Below are positions 9,157 through 17,209 of a DNA stretch of 64,000 nt, piece after piece (position 1 is the stretch's first letter; every line of letters begins with the position of its first letter). Origin of the DNA: Fimbriimonadaceae bacterium. Its GTDB lineage: Bacteria; Armatimonadota; Fimbriimonadia; Fimbriimonadales; Fimbriimonadaceae. The notes beneath the pieces are model-generated. The model searched no databases and had not been told where the DNA came from. It was given only the letters and a program-made list of their open reading frames with translations. The stretch covers positions 310,001 to 374,000 of the forward strand of contig JAHCHO010000004.1 of the NCBI GenBank assembly GCA_026129685.1, read 5' to 3'. Made by a program: the position numbers and the translations under genes.

Positions 9157-10239
9157 TTATCCCGTCCGGTCGTCGTCCCGCTCCGCCCAACCTGCCGCCA
9201 GCCGGGCGGCGACGTCGCGCCACGGGCGGATCCCGCTCACCGAGTCCGGCGCCTCGCAACAGCACGCGCCGACCGCGCACGCGGCCCGAAGCGACTCCTC
9301 GAAACCCATCGCGCGCACAAGCCCGAACAGCAAGCCCGCGATGGTGGCGTCACCGGAGCCCGTCGTGCCCCGGACGTCCACGACGAAGCACCGTTGCCAA
9401 GCTTCCCGACCCACCCAGCCGGCGTCCCCGCCGCCCGCTCCGACGTCGGACCATCGAGCTCCCGTTGGGGCGGTGGCGGCGTAGGTTCCCGCCGAACCGA
9501 CCTTCACTCCGGCGACAAGCGGCCCGAGGTCGAGGAGTTCCGCCACCAACTCACGAATCGCCGCCCGATCGCGACGAGTCGGCAAGGGGCGTCGAAGCAT
9601 GAAGGCGACCTCCTCGAGGCTGGGTACGAACACGTCGACGAACGGGAGGGTGCGCTCCAAAAACGCGCGCCAGTCGGCGCGTCCCGCCTCGCCGTTCGGA
9701 TCCACGTAGCACATGTCGAGGGAGGTCGTCAGCCCGAGGGCCTTGGCCCGCCGGAAAAGGGACGCGCACTCGGCCCCTTCCTGCTCCCACATCGCCCGCA
9801 TGACGGGCGGGTAACCGAAGTGGAGAACGCGCGCGTCCGACAAGGCGTCGTCGCTCACATCGGCGCTTCGAAAGGTCGCGTTCGCCCCCGGTGCGTGCAA
9901 GAAAGTGCGGTCGACGCCGGGCGGACTCATCACGATGCTGTACGAGGTCGTCTCTCCGCGCGCCTCGACCAGCCCTTGTGCCAGCCCCGGACCCTCCCGT
10001 TCGAACAGGTCGCGCAACAGCCCCCCGAAGTGATCGTCGCCAACCTTGCCGATCAGGCGGACGGACGCGCCCAGGCGATGCAGGGAGAGGCCCGTGTTGG
10101 AGACCGGACCGCCCGTCGCGAACCGGGCGGGACCAATCTCGACGAGCGTTCCCGGCGCGAAAGGGTCGGACCGTGGGAGCAAGGGGATCATGTCCAGGCA
10201 GACGTGCCCCGCCACCACCACTTCGATAGCGCGTTCCAT
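9157..10239 (-). CDS. PfkB-family carbohydrate kinase
   Basis: The product is 360 residues starting at ATG 10239 (MERAIEVVVAG), the natural start of the first beta-strand; an earlier in-frame start would add 13 unrelated residues. GGPVSNTGLSLHRLG near residue 55 is PfkB signature 1. GTTGSGDATIAG carries the catalytic base Asp297 and the anion hole; the usual GAGD is GSGD here. Likely a cytoplasmic sugar or nucleoside kinase; the substrate is unknown. It lies just upstream, in transcription direction, of the six-hairpin glycosidase gene (16-bp gap), which suggests a joint role in sugar use. Confidence 0.88.
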   Translation of the reverse strand: MERAIEVVVAGHVCLDMIPLLPRSDPFAPGTLVEIGPARFATGGPVSNTGLSLHRLGASVRLIGKVGDDHFGGLLRDLFEREGPGLAQGLVEARGETTSYSIVMSPPGVDRTFLHAPGANATFRSADVSDDALSDARVLHFGYPPVMRAMWEQEGAECASLFRRAKALGLTTSLDMCYVDPNGEAGRADWRAFLERTLPFVDVFVPSLEEVAFMLRRPLPTRRDRAAIRELVAELLDLGPLVAGVKVGSAGTYAATAPTGARWSDVGAGGGDAGWVGREAWQRCFVVDVRGTTGSGDATIAGLLFGLVRAMGFEESLRAACAVGACCCEAPDSVSGIRPWRDVAARLAAGWAERDDDRTG

Positions 10240-10292
10240 TGGCGGGACGAGTCTATCCAACCGTCGCGCTCCCTGCATAATCGGACCGGTCC

Positions 10293-11075
10293 ATGTTCTT
10301 CAGCGGAAGGTCCAAGCGCCTGCCTTACCTGAGCGAATACCTGCGTTCGCGAGGGGCGCGTCTGGACACGTTCGGGCCTCGCGGACGTCTGGCCCGGTCG
10401 GGTCTCGTCTGGCTCCTTCCGGCGATGGGCGTCTTGGCGGTCGTGTCGTTCGTGTTCCCGCTCGAGGGCGTGTTGCTCGCCGCCGCGTCGCTCGTGGCCG
10501 GCTTTTCCTTGGGACGTGGGGCGGGCGCGCATCAGGAACCATGGCCGCTGACCGCCAGCCAAGCCGTCCGGACGATGCTGAAGCTGCTCGAGGACCGCAA
10601 GCTCGAGCGGGCGCTGGACCCCGAAACCGCCGCCCTCGCCGAGCGAGGCGCCGAGCACTGGTACCGGGCACGGGCCGCGCTCGCGAGGCCAACCTGGCAG
10701 GACGGGGGCCTCTCCGCGAACCGCCGAGTTCTCCGCGCCCAACTCAAGCGCGCGGTCGAACGCGCGATGGACGAGCTGGCGATGGCGATCGCCGCCCGCG
10801 TCCAACCCGTCGCGAACGCGTCCGGCTTCACCACCGACGACCCCGAGCCCTTGCCCGCCCCGCTCGTCGCCCAACCGGACGCGGACGCGCGACGCCTGGT
10901 CGACGGCCTGGAGCGGGTTGCCGCCGAGATCGAGGCGTTCTCGGAGGAGACGCCCGGCGAGGTCGGATCGACGGTACGGGAGACGGGCCTCGCGCTTGAG
11001 CTCTGCCTGGGGGAAATGCGCTCGATCCGCGAAGCGGAGCGCGAACTCGACGACCGCGCCGACCAGACGATTTGA
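10293..11075 (+). CDS. Hypothetical membrane protein
   Basis: The product is 260 residues from ATG 10293. Two adjacent hydrophobic helices (about residues 35-80) are followed by a long charged, helix-rich, Ala-rich cytoplasmic or periplasmic domain likely to form coiled coil. No family was recognised. It is divergent from the PfkB gene with a 53-bp gap and has no evident operon partner. Confidence 0.7.
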   Translation: MFFSGRSKRLPYLSEYLRSRGARLDTFGPRGRLARSGLVWLLPAMGVLAVVSFVFPLEGVLLAAASLVAGFSLGRGAGAHQEPWPLTASQAVRTMLKLLEDRKLERALDPETAALAERGAEHWYRARAALARPTWQDGGLSANRRVLRAQLKRAVERAMDELAMAIAARVQPVANASGFTTDDPEPLPAPLVAQPDADARRLVDGLERVAAEIEAFSEETPGEVGSTVRETGLALELCLGEMRSIREAERELDDRADQTI

Positions 11076-11190
11076 GGCAGATTCGCGAAAACCTGGGCCT
11101 AAGGTTCGTGCCGGCCCCGATCCCTTAGTAGAATGAACCGCATTCGCCGACGTTGGGTTCGGCGCGTTGGGTCGTTGCGAGGTCTCGCCC

Positions 11191-11781
11191 GTGGCAGAGT
11201 GGTATTACATCGGTCACTACGGTCAACTGGGCCCGCTCACGCTCGAGCAGATGGAAGAGCTGATCGAGGCGGGGGTGGTCCAAGGCGATACCTACGTCTG
11301 GCGGACCGGCATGTCTCAATGGCAGTTCGGTAAGTCGGTCCCGGAAATCGCCTCGATCATGGCGCGCCACCAAGTGGGCCGCCCGCCCGAGCCGCCCCCA
11401 TCGCCGAGCCCCCTGTCCACACCGTCGGCGCCGCCTCGCCCGTACGAGATTCCGTCCATCCCTGCCCCCTATTCGGCGCCTTCCGCCCCCATCGCTCCGA
11501 GCTTCCCTTCCTACCCGTCGGTGCCGGGGTACTACGAGCCCGCGATTTCGCCCTACGGCGAGGTCATGAGCGACCGAAGCCGCCTCGCCGCCGGAATCCT
11601 GCAACTGGTTTTGCCCGGGGTGGGACGCATGTACCTGGGCTATGCGGCCCAAGGCGTCCTACAGCTGATTCTCTGCTTCTGCTCCGGTGGCCTCCTCTGG
11701 ATCTGGTCGCTGATCGACGGCATCCTCATCCTGACCGGCAGCGTCAAGCTCGACGGGTACGGTCGTCGCCTTCGCGACTAG
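11191..11781 (+). CDS. GYF_2 domain and TM2 domain membrane protein
   Basis: The product is 196 residues. GTG 11191 is chosen because the GYF_2 domain normally begins within the first residues (AEWYYIGHYGQLGPLTLEQM); a TTG at 11167 would add eight residues. After the GYF_2 domain (about 1-55) comes a Pro- and Ser-rich linker (about 65-125), then a TM2 domain of two helices with the typical loop (LPGVGRMYLGYAAQGVLQL, LWIWSLIDGI). GYF_2 domains are thought to bind proline-rich peptides; this protein carries its own proline-rich linker. It probably acts at the inner membrane. Its stop shares CTAG (11778-11781) with the stop of the convergent recombinase gene. Confidence 0.87.
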   Translation: MAEWYYIGHYGQLGPLTLEQMEELIEAGVVQGDTYVWRTGMSQWQFGKSVPEIASIMARHQVGRPPEPPPSPSPLSTPSAPPRPYEIPSIPAPYSAPSAPIAPSFPSYPSVPGYYEPAISPYGEVMSDRSRLAAGILQLVLPGVGRMYLGYAAQGVLQLILCFCSGGLLWIWSLIDGILILTGSVKLDGYGRRLRD

Positions 11782-12635
11782 CGCTTCGACCGCGGATGGC
11801 TTTTCGCCACCGTCTGGTGCAACCTCTCGATGCTCACATGGGTGTAGATCTGGGTGGTGGCAAGGTTTTCGTGCCCGAGGAGTTGTTGCACCGATTTGAG
11901 GTCGGCTCCCCCGTCCAACAGGTGGGTGGCGAAGCTGTGGCGCAAGGTATGGGGCGATACGTCGGGCGGCAAGCCCGCTTCCCTTGCCCAACGCTTCACC
12001 ACGTTCTGAACGGTGCGGGTCGTCAGGCGTCCTCCCCAGCGGTTTGTGAACAAGGGTTGCCCGCTCGTCGGCGCGACCCGCTCTTCGGCGATGTAGCGGG
12101 CGAGCGCCGTGGCGCACGCGCCGCCGAACAGCGCCGCGCGCTCCTTGTTCCCTTTGCCGCGCACGGTGACCACGCGTTGGGCGAGGTCGATCGTCGTGGC
12201 GTCCACCCCGACGACCTCCGCCGCCCGCAGTCCGGCGGCGTACATCAGTTCCAGGAGGGCACGATCGCGCAAGGGGGTCTTTCCCAGGTCCGCTTGGTCG
12301 AGCAGGCTCGCCGCCTGATCGGCAGTCACCGCCTTGGGGAGTCGTCTCCGCCGAACCGGGGCGTCAAGGGCTTCCGTCGGATCGGTGGCCAGACGTCCGG
12401 TGCATTTCAGGAAGCGCACGAACGACCGGAGGCAGGACAACTTGCGCGCGCGCGTCACCGGGCTCGAACCGTACTTCCGTAGGTAGCCGTGGAGTCGCGA
12501 CGGAGCGAGGTCGAACGCGCCGCCGAGATGCGTCGCCAACTGCGCCAGGTCGGTTCCGTACGCGCGGACGGTGTGGGAGGACCGGCGCGCCGCCAGGTTG
12601 TCCAGGAACTCCTGGATGAGGGCGTCGAGATTCAT
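11778..12635 (-). CDS. Xer-type tyrosine recombinase
   Basis: The product is 285 residues from ATG 12635 (MNLDALIQEF), matching XerC/XerD in length. The N-terminal SAM-like domain (about 1-90) is followed by the catalytic domain with Arg137 (AAGLRAAE), Lys161, His229 and Arg232 (HTLRHSFATH), His255 (LGHENL) and nucleophile Tyr264 (IYTHV). All catalytic residues are present. Xer proteins resolve chromosome dimers at dif. There are no integrase-specific extra domains and no attachment sites nearby, so a housekeeping role is more likely than phage integration. XerC versus XerD cannot be told apart here. Confidence 0.92.
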   Translation of the reverse strand: MNLDALIQEFLDNLAARRSSHTVRAYGTDLAQLATHLGGAFDLAPSRLHGYLRKYGSSPVTRARKLSCLRSFVRFLKCTGRLATDPTEALDAPVRRRRLPKAVTADQAASLLDQADLGKTPLRDRALLELMYAAGLRAAEVVGVDATTIDLAQRVVTVRGKGNKERAALFGGACATALARYIAEERVAPTSGQPLFTNRWGGRLTTRTVQNVVKRWAREAGLPPDVSPHTLRHSFATHLLDGGADLKSVQQLLGHENLATTQIYTHVSIERLHQTVAKSHPRSKR

Positions 12636-12642
12636 GTCGCCG

Positions 12643-13578
12643 TTAGTCAGGGACGTTCGAGCCCCGGCCGTCGTACCGCCCAAACTCCTGCCGCAGTTCG
12701 AGGATGTAGAGATAGCGCTCCAGGGGAAGCCCTTTGAAGGCGACGTTGCTGGTGCAATAGATGAACCCGCCACCCGGCATTCCGCTCCGGAGGGCGTAGA
12801 GGGCGCTCGCACGAATCTCGTCAAACGTGCCCGTCTGCATCAGGGCGCAGTTCACGTTCCCACAGAGGCAGAGGCGGTCGCCGTAGCGGCGCTTGATCTC
12901 GGCGATGTCCACCCCGCCCTGCGGGTCGAGGGAGTGGAGTCCGTCCGGCTCGCAGGCGACGATCTGGTCGAGGATCGGCATGAGGTCGCCGTCGGTGTGC
13001 TTGATCACGTACGCCCCGTTCCGACGGTGCGCCTCGATCGTCCGGTGCAGGTACGGCGTCACGAACTCGGCGAACTGCGAGGGGGAGAGGAACGGACCTT
13101 GGTTGAAGCAGTAGTCCGCGCACATTGTCAGCAACTCGGCCCCCGCCTCGATCTGCCTCGCGCCGCTGTCCACGGCATCGTCGGTCTGCTTCGCCAAGCG
13201 AACGTGCAGGTCGTCGGGCCGTTCGTAGATCTCCTCGACGAGGTCGCTCATCGTGTCCCCGTCGGGGATCGCCATCGTCCCGTCCGCCTCCCCGCAGAGC
13301 AAGAAGCGCTCGCCCGCTCCGATCTCGACAAGGCGACGAAGGGTGGGGGTGTGGCTCGTGCGGATAATCGAGTGATCGAGACGTTCCGCGATCTCGACGT
13401 GCAGGTCTGCGTTGTAGGCGACGTTCTTGTCCACTTCGTCGGGGGCGACCCCCCAAACCGGCCGGAAGTCCCGGCCGAGAAGCTCCTGCGCGAGTTGGAA
13501 CTCGAGTTCGAAGGTCGGGACGATGTCGTCGGGAGCGGTGTGCCTCAAGGCGGCGAGGGCGCGTTGTTTCGGGGTCAC
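12643..13578 (-). CDS. URO-D/MtaA-fold family protein
   Basis: The product is 311 residues from GTG 13578. It has the overall pattern of uroporphyrinogen decarboxylase-like TIM barrels used in corrinoid methyl transfer (MtaA, CmuA) and heme synthesis. Where MtaA-type enzymes have the zinc motif HxCG, this protein has HTDGD at 194-198. The later LCLCGNVNC segment and GGGFIYCTSNV near the C-terminus follow the family layout. It lacks the N-terminal Arg-rich substrate motif of true HemE, so a heme role is unlikely. It is encoded just upstream of the recombinase (7-bp gap), far from the methyltransferase locus at 34.7-42.6 kb. Function is unknown; methyl transfer is one possibility. Confidence 0.82.
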   Translation of the reverse strand: MTPKQRALAALRHTAPDDIVPTFELEFQLAQELLGRDFRPVWGVAPDEVDKNVAYNADLHVEIAERLDHSIIRTSHTPTLRRLVEIGAGERFLLCGEADGTMAIPDGDTMSDLVEEIYERPDDLHVRLAKQTDDAVDSGARQIEAGAELLTMCADYCFNQGPFLSPSQFAEFVTPYLHRTIEAHRRNGAYVIKHTDGDLMPILDQIVACEPDGLHSLDPQGGVDIAEIKRRYGDRLCLCGNVNCALMQTGTFDEIRASALYALRSGMPGGGFIYCTSNVAFKGLPLERYLYILELRQEFGRYDGRGSNVPD

Positions 13579-13674
13579 GGCGTTGGGTCCTCGACCTTAG
13601 GTTCCCACAACTCGCTTCCGGGCGTTGGGTCTCGCGATACGGAGGCGTCGCCGGGAGGTCGGTCGGGACCTTTG

Positions 13675-13690
13675 CCCCCCCCCACCCCCC
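13675..13690. repeat. Poly-C tract
   Basis: Nine C, one A and six C lie in the 203-bp divergent spacer between the URO-D gene and the secreted-protein gene at 13782. On the minus strand this is a long G run that could form a quadruplex with neighbouring G runs. It could also be length-variable. No other feature was seen in this spacer apart from the ribosome-binding site GGGAGG near 13770. Confidence 0.6.
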
Positions 13691-13781
13691 GCGATGTTGC
13701 CGCCTCCCCGGGCTAACATCCTTTCGTTCGTGGGGTCCGTCGAGATCGGGAGCCCCCGCGAGGCAACGGGAGGTTGTCGCT

Positions 13782-14375
13782 TTGAAACCGAGCATCAAGG
13801 TCGTGGGAGCGATCGCCATGGCGGCTTGTTCGCCCCTCGTCGTTCCCGTCTCGGTGCGGGTGGTCGAGACGTGCGCCGACCCGATCGAGCGCACGAACCA
13901 CCACACGCTGCGACTGCACGCCGAACGCGAAATCGTCTCCTTGGAAGACCCCATTATCCAGTACGAGAGTTGGCGGAGGGTCTCGCCGATCGTGTACGGG
14001 CCAGCCCAGTTAGGCCTCAATCACGGGACCAGCGTGACCGATTCGTACACGTTTGCGCAATCGTTCACCACGACGACAACCCTTGGCCTCATGGACATGT
14101 TGTCGCTAGCGGTTTCCTACCTCACGGGCGTCCAGTACGGGAAATCCGTAACGATCTCCAAAGGCTTCTCCACGAGCTACGACATACCTGCAGATAGCCT
14201 AGGCTGGATCGTTCAGAGACCGTTTGCCGCAGTTCGGCTGGTCAAGCTGAGCAAGTGGGGTGACACCGGCTACGATGGGTTCGAGTACGCCGGTGAGTAT
14301 TACGCTCTGAGTGGTCCCGAACTTGCGCCGTATCTCGACTTTGAGGAAGGTCTGCACTGCGAGCCGTTGCCGTGA
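13782..14375 (+). CDS. Hypothetical exported protein
   Basis: The product is 197 residues starting at TTG 13782. The start is supported by a GGGAGG ribosome-binding site eight bases upstream and by a good signal peptide (KPSIKVVGAIAMAACSPLV). The mature part is Thr/Ser- and Tyr-rich with no recognised domain. GC content is visibly lower than in the flanking genes. Its stop overlaps the GTG of the next gene (GTGA at 14372-14375), so the two are one transcription-translation unit and probably work together outside the cytoplasm. Confidence 0.68.
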   Translation: MKPSIKVVGAIAMAACSPLVVPVSVRVVETCADPIERTNHHTLRLHAEREIVSLEDPIIQYESWRRVSPIVYGPAQLGLNHGTSVTDSYTFAQSFTTTTTLGLMDMLSLAVSYLTGVQYGKSVTISKGFSTSYDIPADSLGWIVQRPFAAVRLVKLSKWGDTGYDGFEYAGEYYALSGPELAPYLDFEEGLHCEPLP

Positions 14376-15256
14376 GCGTAGCTCTCTGCCTCCACCTGGC
14401 CGTGTGCGCATTCGCCACGGCCGATGTGCCTCGAATCCTGGGAGTGCGCGCCGAGGACTTACCGCTTGGGCCGATTGGATGCGCAACCTGGACTAGGTTG
14501 GATCAAGGCGACGCCTCGGGTGCCCTCGACGCGCTTGCGCCTGTACTCGACTTGCCCGGCCGCGAAGCGGCCCGCCTCCTGGCGATCGAGGTCGTTTCCG
14601 AACTCTCTCCAAACCGTCAGCGTGCCCTTCTTCAGCGTTGGAGAAAGGCATCGGGTTGGACCGTAAAGAACGGTGACGCCACATGGAAGCGCGACGACTT
14701 GGCACTGGCCCACTTCCTTCTTGCCGAACGGACTGCTCGTGCCGGGTCCGACCGAGCGTCAGACCCGGAGTCGCAGTACGGCACGGGGGTGGGCTTCTTG
14801 CACGTGGCGTCGGTGCGAGCGAAGCTTGTTGAGGGCAACGATGGGGCTACGCTCTGGCGCTCCCTGGCGACCGTTGCCTTCATGGCGGTGTTCGGCGATT
14901 CGCCGGTTGCTTCGGCGCGCGCCCAGGTGGAAAGGGTCATTCGAGGATACTCGACCGACCCTTATCCATACCTAGTCGGCGCCTATCTGTACCGGTCAAG
15001 GTTCGTGAGCGCCAGGGCGGGCAAGTCCTCGCCGCCCGATACGGCAAAGGCCGAAGGCTACGCGACGAGGGCCATGGCGCTTGGGCCCGACCTCGCGACG
15101 CCACCCTATGTCCTGGGACAGATGTGGCTCGTCAAGGACCCGAAGAAGGCGGAGGAACACTTCCGAAAGTTCGTCGCCATCCAGAAGAAGGCGGGACGGT
15201 CGGTCGAGCGGGAACGGGCCGCGCTGGCCAGGCGGGGTTTCCGGCTACCGGAGTAG
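14372..15256 (+). CDS. Hypothetical exported protein with TPR-like C-terminus
   Basis: The product is 294 residues from a GTG overlapping the previous stop. A hydrophobic N-terminus (residues 1-18) suggests export. The body is helix-rich. Near the C-terminus, TPPYVLGQMWLVKDPKKAEEHFRKF resembles the end of a tetratricopeptide array, though only about two repeats can be suspected. No enzyme motif. It is coupled to the secreted-protein gene at 13782 and shares its slightly lower GC. Confidence 0.68.
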   Translation: MSVALCLHLAVCAFATADVPRILGVRAEDLPLGPIGCATWTRLDQGDASGALDALAPVLDLPGREAARLLAIEVVSELSPNRQRALLQRWRKASGWTVKNGDATWKRDDLALAHFLLAERTARAGSDRASDPESQYGTGVGFLHVASVRAKLVEGNDGATLWRSLATVAFMAVFGDSPVASARAQVERVIRGYSTDPYPYLVGAYLYRSRFVSARAGKSSPPDTAKAEGYATRAMALGPDLATPPYVLGQMWLVKDPKKAEEHFRKFVAIQKKAGRSVERERAALARRGFRLPE

Positions 15257-15318
15257 GGCAAGCAGGGCAGGACGTCCTGAAATCGGGGCGCCCTCCCTTT
15301 TGCCCATCCCATAATGGG

Positions 15319-16389
15319 ATGATGCTCGGCTTCACGACCCTCAGCGACCTCGCCCGTCTGCGCGACTTCCGCTCCCGCCGCGCGTCCAGCTACGACCAGG
15401 CGGGAAACAACTCGGATTGGTGGATGTTCGAGCCGGGCGAAACGCGGACGCTGCTCGAGAGCGACCGCCCGGGGTGCGTCAAACACATCTGGATGACCGT
15501 CGGCAACGACGACGCCTACCCCCGCAAGGCCGTCCTGCGCATGTTCTGGGACGGGCAGGAGCATCCCAGCGTCGAGGTCCCCTTGGGCGACTTCTTCGGC
15601 ATGGGCCACGGGATGTTCAGGGAGTTCGTGTCCCTCCCCCTCCAGATGAGCCCTCAAGACGGGCGGGGCATGAACTGCTGGTGGGCGATGCCCTTCGACG
15701 CGGCGCGGATCGAGATCGAAAACCAGGGCGATCGACCGATCAACGTGTACTTCTACGTGGACTACGAGGAATACCCGACGATCCTCGGCCCGGAGGTCGC
15801 ACGCTTCCACGCCGTCTGGCGGCGCGAGAACCCTACCGAGGGCTGGCTCACCGAAAGGCTCAACAACGACAACCTTTGGGACGTCTGGAGTCGCCGCCCG
15901 AACGTGACGGGTGAGGACAACTATGTCCTGCTGGAGGCGGAGGGCGACGGCGTGTACGTCGGATGCCACCTCGATATCGACTGCTTCCAGCGTCAGGCGA
16001 ACGACTGGTACGGCGAGGGCGACGACATGATCTTCGTGGACGGGGAGCCGTGGCCGCCTTCCCTGCACGGCACGGGCACGGAGGACTACTTCAACATGGC
16101 CTTCTGCCCGCGCACCGAGTACTCCGCGCCCTACCATGGCTTGATCCTCTACTCTGGCAACTCCGAGTGGCCCTGGAAGGGAAAGAACTCGATGTACCGG
16201 TACCACATCGAGGACCCGGTTCGGTTCCGGAAGAGCATTCGGGTCACGATCGAGCACGGCCACGCGAACAAGCTGTGGAACGACTACTCGTCCACCGCCT
16301 ACTGGTACCAGCGCCTGCCGAGCCGCCCTCTTCCCTCCCTGTTGACCGTCGAAGCGAGGATGCCGCGCCCGAACGAACCGGTCTTCTAG
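15319..16389 (+). CDS. GH172 family glycoside hydrolase (DUF2961)
   Basis: The product is 356 residues starting at ATG 15319 (an ATG pair; the second is at 15322). The N-terminal run RRASSYDQAGNNSDWWMFEP, PGCVKHIWMT and VEVPLGDFFGMGHG are the classic opening of DUF2961, now GH172. Later FHGTGTEDYFN-like and STAYWYQ segments complete the jelly-roll domain (LHGTGTEDYFNMAF near residues 250-263). Characterised members are alpha-D-arabinofuranosidases or fructofuranosidases/difructose dianhydride synthases. No signal peptide is visible, so it is probably cytoplasmic. It stands alone, converging on the HepT gene with 28 bp between. Confidence 0.9.
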   Translation: MMLGFTTLSDLARLRDFRSRRASSYDQAGNNSDWWMFEPGETRTLLESDRPGCVKHIWMTVGNDDAYPRKAVLRMFWDGQEHPSVEVPLGDFFGMGHGMFREFVSLPLQMSPQDGRGMNCWWAMPFDAARIEIENQGDRPINVYFYVDYEEYPTILGPEVARFHAVWRRENPTEGWLTERLNNDNLWDVWSRRPNVTGEDNYVLLEAEGDGVYVGCHLDIDCFQRQANDWYGEGDDMIFVDGEPWPPSLHGTGTEDYFNMAFCPRTEYSAPYHGLILYSGNSEWPWKGKNSMYRYHIEDPVRFRKSIRVTIEHGHANKLWNDYSSTAYWYQRLPSRPLPSLLTVEARMPRPNEPVF

Positions 16390-16417
16390 ACGATTCCACG
16401 CCAAACGCGCCGGGGTG

Positions 16418-16756
16418 TCAGGCGAGCCCGTCGTTTCCGACGAGCGATTCCAAGTCCGCGACAAGCAACGGGAGGCTCTCCTCGACCGCCGCGGCAATGC
16501 GCACCGGATCCAGATCGTCATAACCGTGAGCCAGTACGTTTCTCAGGCCAATATCCTTGTGGGCGTCCGCGATGGCGTTCAGTACGCCAGGTTCGGCGGC
16601 CCGCACTCGCGCGAACGCTTCGCCCACGATCATCAACAGACGTTCAACGGCAAGCGCCGTCTTGCGGTCCTCCTGCCACGAGCCAACCGCGAGACCCAGA
16701 ATCTCGCCGGCCGCGACCCTGGCGTCGGCAAGGTTCTGACGCGTCTCAAGACGCAT
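16418..16756 (-). CDS. hepT: HEPN-domain RNase toxin, HepT family
   Basis: The product is 112 residues. ATG 16756 has GAAGG six bases upstream and is preferred over the ATG at 16762, which sits directly on that site. RNVLAHGY fits the HepT active-site motif R-X4-H-X-Y of HEPN ribonucleases. The gene overlaps the end of the upstream nucleotidyltransferase gene by 11 bases. In known MntA-HepT pairs the HEPN protein is the RNase toxin and the MNT protein AMPylates its tyrosine to silence it. The visible Tyr in the motif fits that mechanism. Confidence 0.87.
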   Translation of the reverse strand: MRLETRQNLADARVAAGEILGLAVGSWQEDRKTALAVERLLMIVGEAFARVRAAEPGVLNAIADAHKDIGLRNVLAHGYDDLDPVRIAAAVEESLPLLVADLESLVGNDGLA

Positions 16757-17072
16757 ACACATCCTTCGTAAGGCTCTCGGCCATTTGGCGGAAAAGCGGC
16801 TTCTTGGCGGCATCCCAATCCACGACGTCCACCGACCTTCCAAGCAGCTTCTCAAGATCCACCTGCAGACCGAACTGCTGATCGAACGGGTTGATTCCAG
16901 GCGGCGGGGGCCCGAACTCCGCGAGGAAGTCGAAGTCGCTCGAGGCTGAACGCCAGTCGGGTCGCAGAGCGCTGCCGAACAGACGCAGACGCTTCACGCC
17001 GTACTTTCGGCAGAGGGTCCCGATCTGGGATCGCCGTGCCTCGACCAACTCAAGACCGTCCATTTCCGTCAT
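16746..17072 (-). CDS. mntA: MNT nucleotidyltransferase antitoxin, MntA family
   Basis: The product is 108 residues from ATG 17072, with GGGGAAG a few bases upstream. The minimal nucleotidyltransferase signature GSALR then SDFDFLAEF gives the GS motif at residues 33-34 and the metal-binding Asp pair at residues 46 and 48. Members of this family transfer AMP to a Tyr of the HEPN toxin. It precedes and overlaps the HepT gene, the usual order for a type VII toxin-antitoxin operon. The 137 bases upstream (17073-17209) hold no gene. Confidence 0.87.
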   Translation of the reverse strand: MTEMDGLELVEARRSQIGTLCRKYGVKRLRLFGSALRPDWRSASSDFDFLAEFGPPPPGINPFDQQFGLQVDLEKLLGRSVDVVDWDAAKKPLFRQMAESLTKDVYAS

Positions 17073-17209
17073 TATGTCTTCCCCAGAGGCGGTTGACCAG
17101 TAAGGCAATAGACTCGCCGTTGCACCGGATCGACCGCCACGTATCCCGGCTCGAGGCGCAACCGATGAAGGACAACACCTTCTGGAACGGAACCGGAAGG
17201 CCCTGACGA

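Noticed and set aside
11778-12635. Phage or island integrase with attachment sites
   Set aside because: The protein has plain Xer length and motifs, no tRNA gene or flanking direct repeat is nearby, and neighbours are ordinary chromosomal genes.
12643-13578. HemE, uroporphyrinogen decarboxylase of heme synthesis
   Set aside because: The N-terminal Arg-rich substrate motif of HemE is missing and the metal-site region resembles methyltransferase-type relatives.
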